Below, in pieces: positions 31,109-32,109 of a DNA stretch of 32,109 nt. The notes under the pieces were generated by a model, which had not been told where the DNA came from, did no database searches, and saw only the letters and a list, made by a program, of their open reading frames with translations. Location of the stretch: positions 1 through 32,109 of the forward strand of contig CATISE010000192.1 of the NCBI GenBank assembly GCA_949538655.1. Direction: 5' to 3'. Source of the stretch: Marine Group II euryarchaeote MED-G33. GTDB lineage: Archaea; Thermoplasmatota; Poseidoniia; Poseidoniales; Thalassarchaeaceae. The stretch's first letter is position 1; the number at the start of each line of letters is the position of its first letter. The translations under genes were made by a program, and so were the position numbers.

Positions 31109-32104
31109 CTACTCCCGTTTGATTATCAATTCGGCTGATCTAAAATTATCCCCACTTCTCAATTTCACATATGTTGCAGATCTCTTCTTTCTGAAGTATT
31201 TCTTACGATGCACGTTTCCATTACGACTTTTTCTTGTTGTGGGTTGTTTTTGATGCCCATACATGGCCCCAGTAGATTTCAAGCCAATTCGTTTTGATGT
31301 GATTCCACTTCGGGTTAGGAATAGTACTGACAACCCCTCTAAAGTCCCATAGATACTCAGGGATTCTCCTTGCCTTAGGAAATCCCAAGTCTTGAATTCT
31401 GTCTGGAAAACAACATCGACCAGATCATCAATTGTGATGAATGGTGCCACCCCTTGAACAATAGATGCATCGCTGTTGCCCATTGAATCATCGTAAACCC
31501 CTTCAGGCCAACGGTCATTCTCAAAAATAATCTGCCAACTCTGGCGTTTGCGCAATTCTCTTTCCTCCTCAGAAAGTTCGGGATTATTGTGCCAATAGAG
31601 CCATTCATCAATCAAATGGCGATTCTCTTCTAAATCACAATCGACGACTAGTGATTGAGATGAACGAATGGGTGAATCTACTGTCACGCGATGGAATAGG
31701 AGCCAATCGGACTGTACAATTCGATCTCTTGGGATGTCCACAATTAGTAGTACCATGCCTTCTTTTTCGAGTCCAAAATTGTAAGCCTCTTTGAAATTGT
31801 GAATTTCATCATCGTGAGCATATAGCCAGATTCCTGCATCCATTTCAGGTACTCCGAGCTTCTCAGCACATTGTTCGTACATCCAAGTGTGTGCATCAGA
31901 CCAGCACCACTGATTTTCGTCTTCACATGCACTGCAACCTGAAGTCATGCTGTGTGGTGCCAGATCAGACCTTGAGGGCTTGTATGTCCCTTCTGAAAGC
32001 AATTTGGCTAGCATTGCTTCAGACTGAACTGTGGCGCATCGGATGTATCCTTCTTCTACAGGGGTATAATTCTCAATCATAACTTTTGGATTGTAGTCCC
32101 CCAT
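31109..32104 (-). CDS. DUF3841-like protein with a basic C-terminal extension
   Basis: This protein has 331 residues if the ATG at 32104 is the start. The frame stays open to the window edge and the ATG at 32080 (MIENY) is another option, so the 5' end is unsettled. The first 200 residues fit the DUF3841 pattern: an N-terminal 'CATVQSEAMLAKLLSEGTY', 'WSDAHTWMYEQCAEKLGV', 'MVLLIVDIPRDRIVQSDWLLFHRV' and 'RKRQSWQIIFEND'. The family is found mainly in bacteria and has no known function; the assignment is by eye. A serine/cysteine segment ('SGCSACEDENQWC') and a basic tail ('RKSRNGNVHRKKYFRKKRS') look like additions. It is downstream of nothing visible and ends about 55 bases before the next promoter. 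Confidence 0.6.
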   Translation of the reverse strand: MGDYNPKVMIENYTPVEEGYIRCATVQSEAMLAKLLSEGTYKPSRSDLAPHSMTSGCSACEDENQWCWSDAHTWMYEQCAEKLGVPEMDAGIWLYAHDDEIHNFKEAYNFGLEKEGMVLLIVDIPRDRIVQSDWLLFHRVTVDSPIRSSQSLVVDCDLEENRHLIDEWLYWHNNPELSEEERELRKRQSWQIIFENDRWPEGVYDDSMGNSDASIVQGVAPFITIDDLVDVVFQTEFKTWDFLRQGESLSIYGTLEGLSVLFLTRSGITSKRIGLKSTGAMYGHQKQPTTRKSRNGNVHRKKYFRKKRSATYVKLRSGDNFRSAELIIKRE

Positions 32105-32109
32105 ATTAA

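Noticed and set aside
1-32109. CRISPR array, insertion sequence or attachment site
   Set aside because: No regularly spaced direct repeats, transposase or integrase genes, or tRNA-flanking duplications were seen. The hairpins have unrelated sequences and are not terminal repeats of an element.

Overview
The window looks like a piece of a euryarchaeal genome, most plausibly a marine Thermoplasmatota lineage such as Marine Group II (Ca. Poseidoniales). That placement is an inference. The archaeal evidence is strong: the S13-S4-S11-RpoD gene order, the large subunit of family D DNA polymerase (DP2), the Fe-S large primase subunit PriL, archaeal pantoate kinase, an MptE-like pterin kinase, a DUF373 membrane protein, and TATA boxes about 25 bases ahead of start codons. 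Two metabolic genes look bacterial in type (leucyl-tRNA synthetase and ATP-dependent PEP carboxykinase), which suits a surface-ocean archaeon with much acquired bacterial DNA.

Layout. 1-2048 is the 3' part of a membrane-anchored regulator with two winged-helix domains. 2132-6713 runs rightward: leuS, two small genes, and an archaeal relative of the CDIN1/C15orf41 TPD nuclease. 6700-10162 runs leftward: rps13, rps4, rps11, rpoD and pantoate kinase. 10279-16662 runs leftward: a methyltransferase-like protein, a membrane-tethered FKBP-like protein and a protein of about 1350 residues with roughly 37 membrane spans. 16806-22502 runs rightward: pckA, a GlmU-like left-handed beta-helix protein, a GlmM-type phosphohexomutase, a zinc-ribbon protein and a DUF373 protein. 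22509-23645 is priL (leftward). 23696-25419 is mptE plus a two-span membrane protein (rightward). 25420-29553 is polC/DP2 (leftward). 29698-30542 is pyrE plus a small membrane protein (rightward). 30583-32104 holds a two-gene micro-operon and a DUF3841-like gene (leftward).

The genome is tightly packed. No gene-free stretch exceeds about 120 bases, and three convergent gene pairs end within -14 to +6 bases of each other. Most spacers that do exist contain a perfect or near-perfect inverted repeat with a 3-4 base centre. At leuS, the rps13 operon, the giant membrane gene and the DUF373 gene this repeat sits where the transcript should begin. Shine-Dalgarno-led genes (rps13, rps4, polC, DUF373) are mixed with apparently leaderless genes (pckA, priL, mptE, the zinc-ribbon gene).

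Together the genes cover translation (LeuRS, S13, S4, S11), transcription (RpoD), replication (PriL, DP2), CoA and pterin cofactor synthesis, gluconeogenesis, amino-sugar activation and pyrimidine synthesis. The least understood parts are the membrane regulator, the giant membrane protein with its FKBP-like neighbour, the CDIN1-like nuclease and the small zinc-ribbon genes. I found no rRNA, tRNA, CRISPR array, insertion sequence or intein.
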